Shown here in pieces: positions 17,850 to 26,221 of a stretch of 64,000 nt of DNA. Numbering within the stretch: position 1 is the stretch's first letter; every line of letters starts with the position of its first letter. The position numbers and the translations under genes were made by a program. The stretch is from Sphingomonas dokdonensis (GTDB taxonomy: Bacteria; Pseudomonadota; Alphaproteobacteria; Sphingomonadales; Sphingomonadaceae): assembly GCF_002197685.1 (NCBI RefSeq), contig NZ_NBBI01000004.1:1-64000 (forward strand), read 5' to 3'. The notes under the pieces are model-generated. The model made no database searches. It was not told the origin of the DNA and worked only from the letters and a program-made list of their open reading frames with translations.

Positions 17850-18026
17850 CTAACCTTGGCAGGCACAACCACGTCCTTTCTTACAGACCGCGCCTTTTGA
17901 TATGCAACTGTCACCACAGGCCTGACCAGACCTGCAAGTTTTGCAGCACGTTCCGGAGGCGCATGCGGTGTCTGCACCGACACCGACGCTGAGCAGCGCC
18001 GCAGCTGTAAACATCAAGAATTTCAT
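17850..18026 (-). CDS. Small secreted cysteine-rich protein (moron)
   Basis: The 58-residue product has a signal peptide ('MKFLMFTAAALLSVGVGADTA') and a mature part with nine cysteines in pairs ('CCKTCRSGQACGDSC', 'GCAC'). The longer upstream frame is ignored because the ATG at 18026 has AGGGG before it. It is antisense to the late operon and so needs its own promoter, the hallmark of a lysogenic moron gene. A periplasmic disulfide-rich protein is likely; function unknown. Confidence 0.7.
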   Translation of the reverse strand: MKFLMFTAAALLSVGVGADTACASGTCCKTCRSGQACGDSCISKGAVCKKGRGCACQG

Positions 18027-18098
18027 GAATCCATCCCCTTCGACGCTAATAATCATCTGCTGCGCGAAAAGAGCCGATACCAGGCTTGCAGAGGATTG

Positions 18099-18368
18099 AT
18101 GGAAGGGCGACAACCACTCCCGCCAACACTGAGGGGCAGGATCGTGCGGTGGCTTTTTTTGATGTTTGTCGTTGATGTATCTGCGGGTGATGCTCTTCCG
18201 AGGATGCGGGTGAATGCTGTCTTTCAGAGCGAGGCAGAGTGCAATAAGCTAGGCAAGGATATTTCCGAGTCTTGTAGTTTCGAAGACAAGTCTCTGAAGA
18301 GTTTCTCTACCTGTATTCCTGAGAGCGTGTACGAGGAAAAGGGGTTGCAGTCGCAACGTCTGCCGTAG
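18099..18368 (+). CDS. Small membrane-anchored or secreted protein, unknown
   Basis: The 89-residue product has a hydrophobic N-terminal segment ('IVRWLFLMFVVDVSAG') and a soluble part with three cysteines. AGAGG precedes the ATG at 18099. It sits between two leftward secreted-protein genes. Coding is plausible rather than proven. Confidence 0.45.
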   Translation: MEGRQPLPPTLRGRIVRWLFLMFVVDVSAGDALPRMRVNAVFQSEAECNKLGKDISESCSFEDKSLKSFSTCIPESVYEEKGLQSQRLP

Positions 18369-18375
18369 AGCTTTA

Positions 18376-18693
18376 TCAAGCCACGCAGGAACGAACCTGT
18401 TTGCCCAATCTCCAAGCTTTCACATGCGTTTCAGTGCCTTGCCTCTTCAGGTCGACTCGGCCGACTGACACTCCTTCATTAGTTGCCCAGAGCATGGTCA
18501 CGTCGTCCGGCCGATCTGGTTGACGGTACACGTGCGGCGCGAGCCAACCGTCAAGGTCAATAAGACAACGTTCTATGTCGCCCATCGCTTTGGCGGAAAG
18601 AAGAACAGTGTCGGGCGCCTTTGCCTCAAACTTTGTGACAGGACCGGCTGCACAGAGGGTGATTGCGCAGACGGGCAGGATCAGCGGTCGCAT
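18376..18693 (-). CDS. Small exported protein, unknown (moron)
   Basis: The 105-residue product has a short signal peptide ('MRPLILPVCAITLCAAG') and a compact domain with one cysteine pair. It resembles small exported proteins common in sphingomonad prophages. The gene runs leftward and ends 7 bp from the preceding rightward gene. It starts 21 bp from the tail-tip gene, so it has its own promoter region in the shared 18694-18714 gap or within the tail gene. Confidence 0.6.
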   Translation of the reverse strand: MRPLILPVCAITLCAAGPVTKFEAKAPDTVLLSAKAMGDIERCLIDLDGWLAPHVYRQPDRPDDVTMLWATNEGVSVGRVDLKRQGTETHVKAWRLGKQVRSCVA

Positions 18694-18714
18694 TCAGGTT
18701 CCCCGGAGGTCTAT

Positions 18715-20613
18715 GTGAAAGCACTTCGGACGGCTGCTTTCGTTGTAGGCGCTGTAGCGCTTGTAGCAACGGGCATTGGTGCGGCTGCAGGCTTGGGTGC
18801 GACCTTTGGCCTTTCGTCAACGGCGCTGGGCACGATTGCAGCTGTAGGAAAAGTCGCCACTGTGGTGGCTGGCGGTTTGTCGGTCATCGCTGCAACGACC
18901 AAACCCCGCGGCACCGTAGGCGGCAACCCGACCAAGTTCACGATCAACAAGGAGAGCGGCTACCCATACATCATGGGTCGCACCATGTCTGGCGGCCGTG
19001 TTGTCCATCGCCAGTATTACGGCGCCAAGAACGCATACGAAAGCTGGGTGACGGTCCACAGCATCGGCCCGGTGAAGAGCCTTGGCCCGCTTGAGGTCGA
19101 AAAGCAGCCGGTGACGTTCAGCGGCGGCGCGGCGACGGGCACCTACGCCGATCACATGTGGCTGCACGAGCAGCTCGGCGCGTGCCCGGAAAGCACGGCA
19201 ATGGCCGGGCCGCTCGGCGACTTCCCTGGCTGGAGTGCGTCATCGAAGCTGTCGGGTCTGGCAGCCGACCTTTGGACGCTCAAGTTCGATGACAAGGGCA
19301 AGAAGTTCCCCACCGGCGTCCCGCAGCGCGGGCGCGTCGTGGAAGGCGTCTATGTTTATGATCCTCGGCAGGACAGCACCTACCCGGGCGGTTCTGGCGC
19401 TTGCCGGATCGGCAACGAGGCAACCTACGTCTGGTCGGAGAACCCGGCGCTGCATGCGCTTACCTGGGCTTACGGTCGCATTCAGAACGGCATCCTGATC
19501 GCCGGTGGCGGTCTGCCGATCACCGGCATCGATGTCGCGCCTTTCGTGGAATGGGCGAACACCTGCGAGGTGAACAACTGGAAAGTCGGCGGGGTGGTCT
19601 ACACCGCAGACGACGACAGCTGGGATGTGCTCAAGATGATCGCGCAGGCCGGCGGCGGCGAGGTGATGCCGGTGGGCGCGCTGCTGTCCTGCACCTTCAG
19701 CGCGCCGCGCGTGTCGATCGGTCTGATCACCTCGAAGGACATCACCGGCACCGTCGACGCGCCGGGTTCGGCATCGCGCCGGCAGCGCCGCAACACCGTG
19801 ATCCCTCGCGTGCGGCTGGAAAGCCACGGCTGGGAAATGGTGCCGCTCGAAGCAGTCTCGATCCCTAATTACGTGACCATCGACGGCGGACGGCGCCCCA
19901 AAGAGGTGATCCTGCCGCTGGTGCAAAGTGAGGACCAGGGCGTGCAGCTGGCGCTCTATGACGTCTTGAACGCGCGCGAGCTCGACCCGATCGTCCTGCC
20001 TTGCAAGGTGTACGCGCTCGGCTATCGACCCGGAGACTGCCTGACGGTCGACATCCCCGAAGCGAGCCTGATCAACCGAGAGGTGATCGTTCGCGAACGC
20101 GAGATCGAGGCAGGCAACTTTGGCGTGACGCTTACCTGCCGAAGCGAGGATTCCGCCAAGCACCCCTTTGCGCTCGGCACGACGGGAGCGCCGCCTCCTA
20201 CGCCAGACCTGACCATTCCGGAATACATCCCGCCGCCTGGGCCGCCCCGCACGGTTCACTTCATGACCACCTACGAGGGTGCAGCGTTCGCTATCGCCGG
20301 CAGCACAGAAACTACGATCAGCACCAACGCCATCACCGCCACGATCGACGACGCGCGCGTCTTCAGCTTGCCAGCCACGACGATCACCGGCCTGACCGCC
20401 GGCGAGTTCTACGGCGTGTTCTACGAGATCGCGACAGGCGCCTTTGTTGCCGACATCCAGCCTGCGACGGCCAAGATGGCGTCTGACGCCTACGTGTTCA
20501 TCGGCTGGCAGGGCACGCAGGTGGCCGGGGGCGGGGGCACCTACCCGGTCTCGCCAACACCGCCAGGCGGTTATGGCGGCGGCGGGCGCAACCCGTATGA
20601 GCAGGAGAGGTAA
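18715..20613 (+). CDS. Tail tip/host-specificity protein (gpJ-like)
   Basis: The 632-residue protein begins with a hydrophobic segment like lambda gpI/gpJ fusions and continues with a hub-type domain ('NKESGYPYIMGRTMSGGRV', 'VTADDDSWDVLKMIAQAGGGEVM'-like region). It ends in a fibronectin-like, Pro/Gly-rich C-terminus (about 540-632). It starts at GTG 18715 with GGAGG at 18705-18709. The open frame upstream to 18520 overlaps the antisense moron and is not used. Role: central tail tip and receptor contact. Confidence 0.82.
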   Translation: MKALRTAAFVVGAVALVATGIGAAAGLGATFGLSSTALGTIAAVGKVATVVAGGLSVIAATTKPRGTVGGNPTKFTINKESGYPYIMGRTMSGGRVVHRQYYGAKNAYESWVTVHSIGPVKSLGPLEVEKQPVTFSGGAATGTYADHMWLHEQLGACPESTAMAGPLGDFPGWSASSKLSGLAADLWTLKFDDKGKKFPTGVPQRGRVVEGVYVYDPRQDSTYPGGSGACRIGNEATYVWSENPALHALTWAYGRIQNGILIAGGGLPITGIDVAPFVEWANTCEVNNWKVGGVVYTADDDSWDVLKMIAQAGGGEVMPVGALLSCTFSAPRVSIGLITSKDITGTVDAPGSASRRQRRNTVIPRVRLESHGWEMVPLEAVSIPNYVTIDGGRRPKEVILPLVQSEDQGVQLALYDVLNARELDPIVLPCKVYALGYRPGDCLTVDIPEASLINREVIVREREIEAGNFGVTLTCRSEDSAKHPFALGTTGAPPPTPDLTIPEYIPPPGPPRTVHFMTTYEGAAFAIAGSTETTISTNAITATIDDARVFSLPATTITGLTAGEFYGVFYEIATGAFVADIQPATAKMASDAYVFIGWQGTQVAGGGGTYPVSPTPPGGYGGGGRNPYEQER

Positions 20614-20616
20614 GCC

Positions 20617-21303
20617 ATGGGCATGCTCTCAACTCAGCGGCGGCTTTACCTGACGTTCTACGCGCTGCCGAACGGGCGAATGGTCGCCAAATTTGACACG
20701 GTGGAGCCCACCGGCGCCGGCGCGATGGTGGCGATGGTGTCCCGCGGCAAGCTGACCAAGGACTTTCGCGCGCTCGAGTTCGAGATCGTCAGCGACCCAA
20801 CCAAAGATCCGGCGCTGCGCGGGCTCGACGGGAAGAGCGCATACGAGCTGGCGCGCGCGGCGGGCTACGGCGGCACAATGACGCAATGGCTGGCGTCTCT
20901 GGTCGGCACGAGTGGCCTGTCCGCCTACGAGATCGCGCGCGAGCTTGGGTATGGCGGGACGAAGACGCAGTGGCTCGCCTCGCTATCGGTGAAGGGCGAC
21001 AAGGGCGATCGCGGCGACGCTGCTGCATCGATCCTCGGCAGCGTCACGCTCGCTGAGACGAACATCATCGGGATCAGCGCGGGCGTGCGGCGTCGTGTGG
21101 TCACCACCAGCTTTGACCTGCCAACCAGCGCGCCGCTCATCCTTTTGCCGAAGGCGCCGCCCCCGACCGGCTACATTGTGCAGGCGGCGTGGGCCGTGAC
21201 GACGGCAAAGCCGCGCGAGCTGACCGTCGACCTCACCGTGCCGGCGATCACCGTGCTCACCAGCTACAGCATCGATTGCTGGGTCGCGCGGCTCAACGCC
21301 TGA
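20617..21303 (+). CDS. Tail fibre/tip protein with tandem repeats
   Basis: The 228-residue protein carries two copies of a 27-residue motif of the type 'SAYE.AR..GYGGT.TQWL' at about residues 71-97 and 98-124. A short collagen-like 'KGDKGDRGD' stretch follows, then a beta-rich tail. Such 'SAYELA...GT..EWL' repeats are common in phage tail fibres. It follows the tip gene by 3 bp. Confidence 0.75.
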   Translation: MGMLSTQRRLYLTFYALPNGRMVAKFDTVEPTGAGAMVAMVSRGKLTKDFRALEFEIVSDPTKDPALRGLDGKSAYELARAAGYGGTMTQWLASLVGTSGLSAYEIARELGYGGTKTQWLASLSVKGDKGDRGDAAASILGSVTLAETNIIGISAGVRRRVVTTSFDLPTSAPLILLPKAPPPTGYIVQAAWAVTTAKPRELTVDLTVPAITVLTSYSIDCWVARLNA

Positions 21304-21334
21304 CACCTTCCGCCCCGATCACCTGAAAGGACCG

Positions 21335-21382
21335 ATGATGCGAAACCTGCTGATCGCGGGCGCGGAGGCACGCGCGTGCTGA
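21335..21382 (+). CDS. 14-15 codon mini-ORF overlapping the spike start
   Basis: Two adjacent ATGs (21335, 21338) follow AAAGGA (21326-21331). The frame ends at the TGA at 21380-21382, overlapping the GTG start of the spike at 21376. It could be a leader peptide that couples spike translation, or a relic. Too short to judge by content. Confidence 0.35.
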   Translation: MMRNLLIAGAEARAC

Positions 21383-24030
21383 CCCTCTATTGGAACAGCC
21401 GTGTTCTCGAGGCGCTTGCGCTTGACGAACTTGCCGTCGGCTATCGTTGGCTGCTGCCCGACGGATCAGCGAGTGACATGCTGGGCGAGAGCTATGCATT
21501 TATCATCACCGGCCCCGGAATTGGTACGCGGCTTGGGCTGCCGGTCGATTTCGCGATCGCGCTCAGTGAGCGAGAAGCGGATCGGGACGGGGTCTACCAT
21601 GCCATGCGATTGCCAGCGAACACGGCGCCGCAACTGGCGGGAATGGTCGGTCTGCGGTGGCAGGTTGCCGAGGTGCTGGCAAACGGAGCTTACAAGCCAC
21701 ACGTCGGCGGCGAGCTGAAGATCGGATCGGTCACAGGGTACAATCCACCGGCGGAAACGCCAGTCTTCACCGATGGCGGGCTGCTCATCATCGAGCACGA
21801 TGAGAGTGAAGCCGCAACGGGCAACCGCAAAATTCGCGCGATCGGCACGGGTCGTCGAGGGCTCGCTTCCTACGAAGCGCGCTTTCTCGCAGGTCGCATC
21901 TCTGAGCCCACGGAGGAAGCCGAGGATGCCTACCTTCGCGGTTTAGCGACTGAGCTGTCCGGGACGTCGATCCAGGGAGACGGTTTGGTCACTACTGCCG
22001 GCACTTTAGGGGGCACTCCGCTGGTACGGGTCAGCGCAGCAAGCGAGGCGGAAGCCGTCGCCGGCACCAGCACCAATAAGGCCGTGACGCCGAAGGCGAT
22101 GAAGGCGGCAACTGACCTGCAGTCGGCCGCAATCCTTGCACTTACCGGCGCGGCTCTTGATCAGCGCCTGCGCCTCGATGTTCATCAGGCAAACGACGAC
22201 AGCAGCCAGGCGATCGGCCGCGAGAACTTGAAAGCAGCGAAAGACAGCGCGGTCGCGGCAGCGCTGGCGGGTAGACCGGAAGTGTCGGCGGGCGTAGCGG
22301 CCGCCATCGCTGCGGCGATCATGGCGGCCCATTACGGTGACGACGCGCTCGTTCGTGCGCCAAAGCTGGCGATGTACTCGCCGGCAGATCTACCGTCGAA
22401 GAATAGTTACCTTCAGGCGCGAGATCCGCTTACGTCGGACGACGCCACTCTTCTCTATACGGCGGGCAGTTGGTGGCGGAACACTGCCACAGGCGCGGTG
22501 TGGCGCTGCCTCTCAGCTGCGAATGATGCGGCAGTTTGGGTGAGGGTCGAGGACTTGCCGTTCATGCGGCTGCGCGACGCATATCGGAACTGGGGCAACG
22601 GGCAGGACGACACGCAGGCGGCGGCCGATCTGCTCAAGACTGGCCAACCATTGCTGCTGGAGAGCCGCGGTCCCGGAAAGTCCGTCCTTTTCGACAATCT
22701 TGAATTGAACAGTGGCGATACGGTTCTCGGCTTCGGTGGTCTGTCATACCTCGGCCTCGACACTCGGCCGTTCGTGAAGGTGAAGCAGAACGGATCAAAA
22801 GAGGCATTCGATGCCGCCTTTCGTCTGGCGCCAGGCGCCAAAGGCGTCCTGATCCAAGGTATCGGCATCAACGGATATTGGTCTCCAACCGACAACCGCA
22901 ATGTGAATGGCATCGCAAGCGGAGGAGACCGAGTTACGGCCCGCGATGTCACGATGCGTTACCTGAACATCGGCGTCGGTGACCGCGCGGGCTATTCGAA
23001 CACGCGGAAACTCTGGAACTGCGTCGGCCACGAGTGCAACTCGATCATGGTCAATCCGATCGACAGCACGGTGATTGACGGCGAGTTTGCGGTCTGTCGC
23101 GAGCACGCGTTCATCTTCGACTTCGGCGCCGAGCGAAACCGGATGGTCAACCCTCGGATTGAACATGGATTGAAGTTTGCGATTGCGGCGATCGGGGCCT
23201 CTGCGACGCAGAAGGTTGGAAACCTGTCATGCATCGGTCTTCAGGTCGATCGGATGGGTGAGGGCGGCCTGTTATTCGTCAACGCGCAGAAGATCGATGT
23301 CGTAGGCGGCAATTATACACGTAATGGCCACCTGGCCTCGGGCATGACCGGCAAGAGCGCGCATGTCGTTCTCGACGCGGCGACTTCGGATGTCATTATC
23401 ACGGCGACAACGGCTCAGCACGGCTTTGACGACGGCGGCGGCGGGCTAGACGCGCCGGACTTTGTCATAAAGCTTCAGGGTGCCGCGCTTTCAAATATCG
23501 TTCTTGTCGGCAATTCGTGGGCCAACGGCTCGATCAACGCGCAAAACATTCTGTTCAAGGCGTCCGGATCGTCCCCTGGCGGAATGTATATCCAGAAGTT
23601 CAACACCGGACTTGTCGGTGAGGTGTCAGGCGCCGGGCTGAACGAGTCCGGAGGGCGAACCTTTCAGTCGTCGAGGTCGGTCGTCGTTCAGGATGGGACC
23701 ACGGGCACGCTGTCGATGACGCAGCAGCCGGTGGCGGCCAACAGCGCCGTGCCGCGGACGCTGATCATGACGATCATCGAGCCGACGGCCGGGCTCACTT
23801 ACCAAGCTACCTTCCGTGCCGTGCTGCGGCGCTTCGGCGGCAACGCAACCCTCGGCTTCTCGGCGGCGGGTCAAGAGATCGGCACAGCAGGTTCGATCCG
23901 CATCGCCGCGGCAGCAACCTTTCGCCTCGATTTTCCAACGATCGCAGCTGACGGCAGCACGTTCGATCTGACAATCGCGAACGCCATCGGCTCTACCCGG
24001 GCGGTTACGGTCTCAGCCGAGTGGAGCTGA
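21376..24030 (+). CDS. Tail spike with right-handed beta-helix
   Basis: The 884-residue protein has an N-terminal tail-attachment part (1-170), an Ala-rich helical linker (about 230-325) and a 'SWWRNTATGAVWRC' carbohydrate-binding-like turn. From about 410 to 740 there are beta-helix rungs ('VFD..ELNSGDTVLGFG', 'IQGIGINGYW', 'NGIASGGDRVTARDV'). The C-terminus is a compact beta domain. Such spikes bind or depolymerise surface polysaccharide. It starts at GTG 21376 with GGAGG at 21364-21368. Confidence 0.82.
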   Translation: MLTLYWNSRVLEALALDELAVGYRWLLPDGSASDMLGESYAFIITGPGIGTRLGLPVDFAIALSEREADRDGVYHAMRLPANTAPQLAGMVGLRWQVAEVLANGAYKPHVGGELKIGSVTGYNPPAETPVFTDGGLLIIEHDESEAATGNRKIRAIGTGRRGLASYEARFLAGRISEPTEEAEDAYLRGLATELSGTSIQGDGLVTTAGTLGGTPLVRVSAASEAEAVAGTSTNKAVTPKAMKAATDLQSAAILALTGAALDQRLRLDVHQANDDSSQAIGRENLKAAKDSAVAAALAGRPEVSAGVAAAIAAAIMAAHYGDDALVRAPKLAMYSPADLPSKNSYLQARDPLTSDDATLLYTAGSWWRNTATGAVWRCLSAANDAAVWVRVEDLPFMRLRDAYRNWGNGQDDTQAAADLLKTGQPLLLESRGPGKSVLFDNLELNSGDTVLGFGGLSYLGLDTRPFVKVKQNGSKEAFDAAFRLAPGAKGVLIQGIGINGYWSPTDNRNVNGIASGGDRVTARDVTMRYLNIGVGDRAGYSNTRKLWNCVGHECNSIMVNPIDSTVIDGEFAVCREHAFIFDFGAERNRMVNPRIEHGLKFAIAAIGASATQKVGNLSCIGLQVDRMGEGGLLFVNAQKIDVVGGNYTRNGHLASGMTGKSAHVVLDAATSDVIITATTAQHGFDDGGGGLDAPDFVIKLQGAALSNIVLVGNSWANGSINAQNILFKASGSSPGGMYIQKFNTGLVGEVSGAGLNESGGRTFQSSRSVVVQDGTTGTLSMTQQPVAANSAVPRTLIMTIIEPTAGLTYQATFRAVLRRFGGNATLGFSAAGQEIGTAGSIRIAAAATFRLDFPTIAADGSTFDLTIANAIGSTRAVTVSAEWS

Positions 24031-24095
24031 TCTTAGTGCGCTGACCTCTCAGCGAGACTTGACCCCTCATTTACGCAGTTTCGGAGGAAGTATCG

Positions 24096-24203
24096 ATGAC
24101 GCTGGGCCATGTGCCTGGCGCCGCAAAGGTTCCGGTCGACGTTCTGTCGTTCGGCGTCGCCGGCGGCACCGTCACGCGGCTCCTGCCTCACCTCTCCCTC
24201 TGA
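24096..24203 (+). CDS. 35-residue ORF, possibly truncated holin-like gene
   Basis: GGAGGAAG at 24083-24090 gives this ATG one of the best ribosome-binding sites in the operon. The product reads like the N-terminal half of short phage membrane proteins ('AAKVPVDVLSFG', 'LLPHLSL') but stops where their transmembrane helix would be. It could be a truncated relic or a genuine short peptide. Confidence 0.45.
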   Translation: MTLGHVPGAAKVPVDVLSFGVAGGTVTRLLPHLSL

Positions 24204-24227
24204 TGACTTCCTGAAGCGGAGACTTCT

Positions 24228-24761
24228 ATGAACGAGACAAGCCTTGCGGCTCAGGCGGTAGCGTCTGGGCCGGGCACCGTCGCGCCCCCATCCTTCGACG
24301 GCCATGGCTGGCTGGTCGCACTCAACATGGGCGTGATGACATTCGGTTGCGTTGCAGGCTTGATGGTAATCGGCATGCTGCTCACCGACGCGCGAAAGCG
24401 CCGGCGGCAGGATGTCGGCTGGGCACCCGCGCGCATCTTCCGGGTGATCGGCCTGCTGTTCGCCAGCGGCATCACTTTGCGGTGCGGCGCGGAGGCGCTT
24501 TCGCTGTGGGGTTGGAACCCGCGGGAGGCGGACGCCACGGCGCGGTTCCTGCTGATCAAGCGCCTGGTCGACCCGTTCGCCGCCTGCTTCGGTCTGGGTG
24601 GGCTCGGCCTCTACGTGATGAGCATGCCGGGTGTGTTCACGCAGCTGCGCAAGGAACCGCTGCCGCTTCGGATGTGGCAGGCATGGCCGACGGTGAAGCG
24701 GATGCTGGCGGTCGGCGGGCTATGCTTCGTCGCCGCCATCGGCGTGGTGTCGACGCGGTGA
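24228..24761 (+). CDS. Membrane protein of the lysis region
   Basis: The 177-residue protein has about four hydrophobic segments (near residues 30-52, 74-95, 112-135, 155-175) and a basic 'DARKRRRQD' cytoplasmic loop. It overlaps the next membrane gene by 4 bp (GTGA). Placed between the spike and lysozyme genes, the pair may act as holin/antiholin or as superinfection-exclusion proteins; no family is recognised. Confidence 0.7.
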   Translation: MNETSLAAQAVASGPGTVAPPSFDGHGWLVALNMGVMTFGCVAGLMVIGMLLTDARKRRRQDVGWAPARIFRVIGLLFASGITLRCGAEALSLWGWNPREADATARFLLIKRLVDPFAACFGLGGLGLYVMSMPGVFTQLRKEPLPLRMWQAWPTVKRMLAVGGLCFVAAIGVVSTR

Positions 24762-25159
24762 TCTGGCGCGTGGGGGCAACGGCGGGCGCCCTGCTGCCCG
24801 TCGCCGCGGCTGCGATCGCCGCAGACAAGGGGGCCACGGTGGCAACGTCTCAACCGGTCATCTGGCATGTTCTCGGCTATCCGTTCGAGGCGGGCAGCAT
24901 GATTGCCGCGATCTGCGCGTGCATCGCCGTGCGCTTCTACGTCGTGCAGCGCGATCGGAAGGCGCACCGCTGGACGCTCGATCTCCCCGTAAGCGTGCTG
25001 TCGCTGATGTTCGCCGCGGGCGCGATCGTTCGGATGCGGCCGAGCCCTGACGTCGCCTTGCTTTACGGCACGGGGTTTGGCGCGCTCGGCGCCGGCATCA
25101 TCACCCTGGCGCTCGCGTATGTGCAGCGGGTGACTGGCGGACAGCCGCCACAGAACTGA
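24758..25159 (+). CDS. Membrane protein, holin candidate
   Basis: The 133-residue protein starts at GTG 24758 inside the stop of the previous gene. It has an N-terminal signal-like helix and three further hydrophobic segments ('MIAAICACIAVRFYVV', 'VSVLSLMFAAGAIV', 'TGFGALGAGIITLALAY'). Size, position before lysozyme and hydropathy fit a class I holin. The long frame upstream to 24347 is out of phase with the real membrane gene and ignored. Confidence 0.65.
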   Translation: MIWRVGATAGALLPVAAAAIAADKGATVATSQPVIWHVLGYPFEAGSMIAAICACIAVRFYVVQRDRKAHRWTLDLPVSVLSLMFAAGAIVRMRPSPDVALLYGTGFGALGAGIITLALAYVQRVTGGQPPQN

Positions 25160-25500
25160 GTGTCGGCGGACGCAAGCGTCGCGCGCTCCGCTCCCTCGGG
25201 GCGCAAGACGCTTGCGGAGCCGGCAGCGGGCTAGCGCCGGGCTTCGCGCCTTTCCTCGTCACAATCAAAAGTAGAGGCAACGACTTGGCTCTGTGAGCCT
25301 CTTCACAGGGCCGGCGCAGGTGCGCGGTCGGCGCACACAGGCAAATCGCGGCAAATCTGAAAGTGGGCGCCCCGTTGCTTCAAAGGGAAGAAGCGATCTT
25401 GGGGAAGAATCGGGACGCCCAGTGGGGGAGCATGAGGCTGAAAGCCCTGCTCGCATCCGCATCATCTCTGCGCTTCTCCACCAGAACAAGGAAAATCGAC
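25160..25500 (+). repeat. Intergenic with 10-bp inverted repeat
   Basis: No gene is seen in these 341 bp. CGCAAGCGTC (25171-25180) and GACGCTTGCG (25207-25216) form a perfect inverted repeat around a 26-nt GC-rich loop, without a following T-run. It may be a transcript stabiliser or weak terminator between the holin-like and lysozyme genes. Confidence 0.5.
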
Positions 25501-26070
25501 ATGACAGCCGAACTTCGGGTGGGGCCGATCGCGCGCGCCCTCATGCATCACTTCGAAACCTGCAGGCTGGCTGCCTATCGGTGCCCGGCCAACGTGCCGA
25601 CGATCGGATGGGGCAACACCTATTATCTGGATGGGCGGCCGGTTCGCATGGGTGACCGCATCACCCAACAGCAGGCAGACGACCTATTCGCCGCAATCCT
25701 GGAACGCGACTTCGGCGCGCCGGTCCGCGCGGAGCTGAGCGTGGCGGGCGCTGCCGAGACGTCGCCCGCGCAGTTCGGAGCCATGGTCGCCCTCGCCTAC
25801 AACATCGGCATGGGACCGCGCGCCTGGCGCAATGGGCTGCAGAAAGGATTTCGCCAGTCTGAGGTTCTCCGCCTGCACCGGGCCGGCAACTATGTCGGCG
25901 CCGGCGGCGTCGGTGGTGACCGGCCGACGTCAGGCGCTTTTGGCGGCTGGGTTCGCGCCCGGGGCAAGGTGTCAAACGGCTTGGTCCGACGGCGCAATGC
26001 AGAGGCAGCCCTTTATCGGTCAGACTTTGCCGCGCTGGAGCGGTTCACGAATGGTGAGGTGAAGGGATGA
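25501..26070 (+). CDS. Endolysin, GH24 lysozyme
   Basis: The 189-residue protein belongs to the T4/P22 lysozyme family (GH24). The catalytic Glu is in 'HHFETCRLAAYRCPANVPT', with the Thr of 'PTIGWGNT' and a Cys in the place where T4 lysozyme has Asp, a common phage variant. It cleaves peptidoglycan glycan strands at lysis. No signal peptide is seen, so export needs the holin. The ATG at 25501 has AAGGA 8 nt upstream. Confidence 0.92.
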   Translation: MTAELRVGPIARALMHHFETCRLAAYRCPANVPTIGWGNTYYLDGRPVRMGDRITQQQADDLFAAILERDFGAPVRAELSVAGAAETSPAQFGAMVALAYNIGMGPRAWRNGLQKGFRQSEVLRLHRAGNYVGAGGVGGDRPTSGAFGGWVRARGKVSNGLVRRRNAEAALYRSDFAALERFTNGEVKG

Positions 26071-26198
26071 GGCTCAACGCTCGGCTGATCCTGAAGCTGA
26101 TCATTGCCGTTCCGGCGCTCATCGATCTCGGCAGACGGGGAGCTGCGGCCGGCCGCGCGATCGTGGACCTGGTGGCGCAGCCGAAGGAGCCCCGCTAG
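26067..26198 (+). CDS. 43-residue protein coupled to lysozyme
   Basis: The ATG at 26067 overlaps the lysozyme TGA. The product has a hydrophobic N-terminal helix ('LILKLIIAVPALIDLG') and a basic, then proline-containing tail. Small genes in this place include spanin-like or holin-like proteins; no lipobox is present, so it is not an o-spanin. Coupling and hydropathy support it as real. Confidence 0.55.
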   Translation: MRLNARLILKLIIAVPALIDLGRRGAAAGRAIVDLVAQPKEPR

Positions 26199-26221
26199 GC
26201 TCTTCCCGGCCAGCTGGGAGA

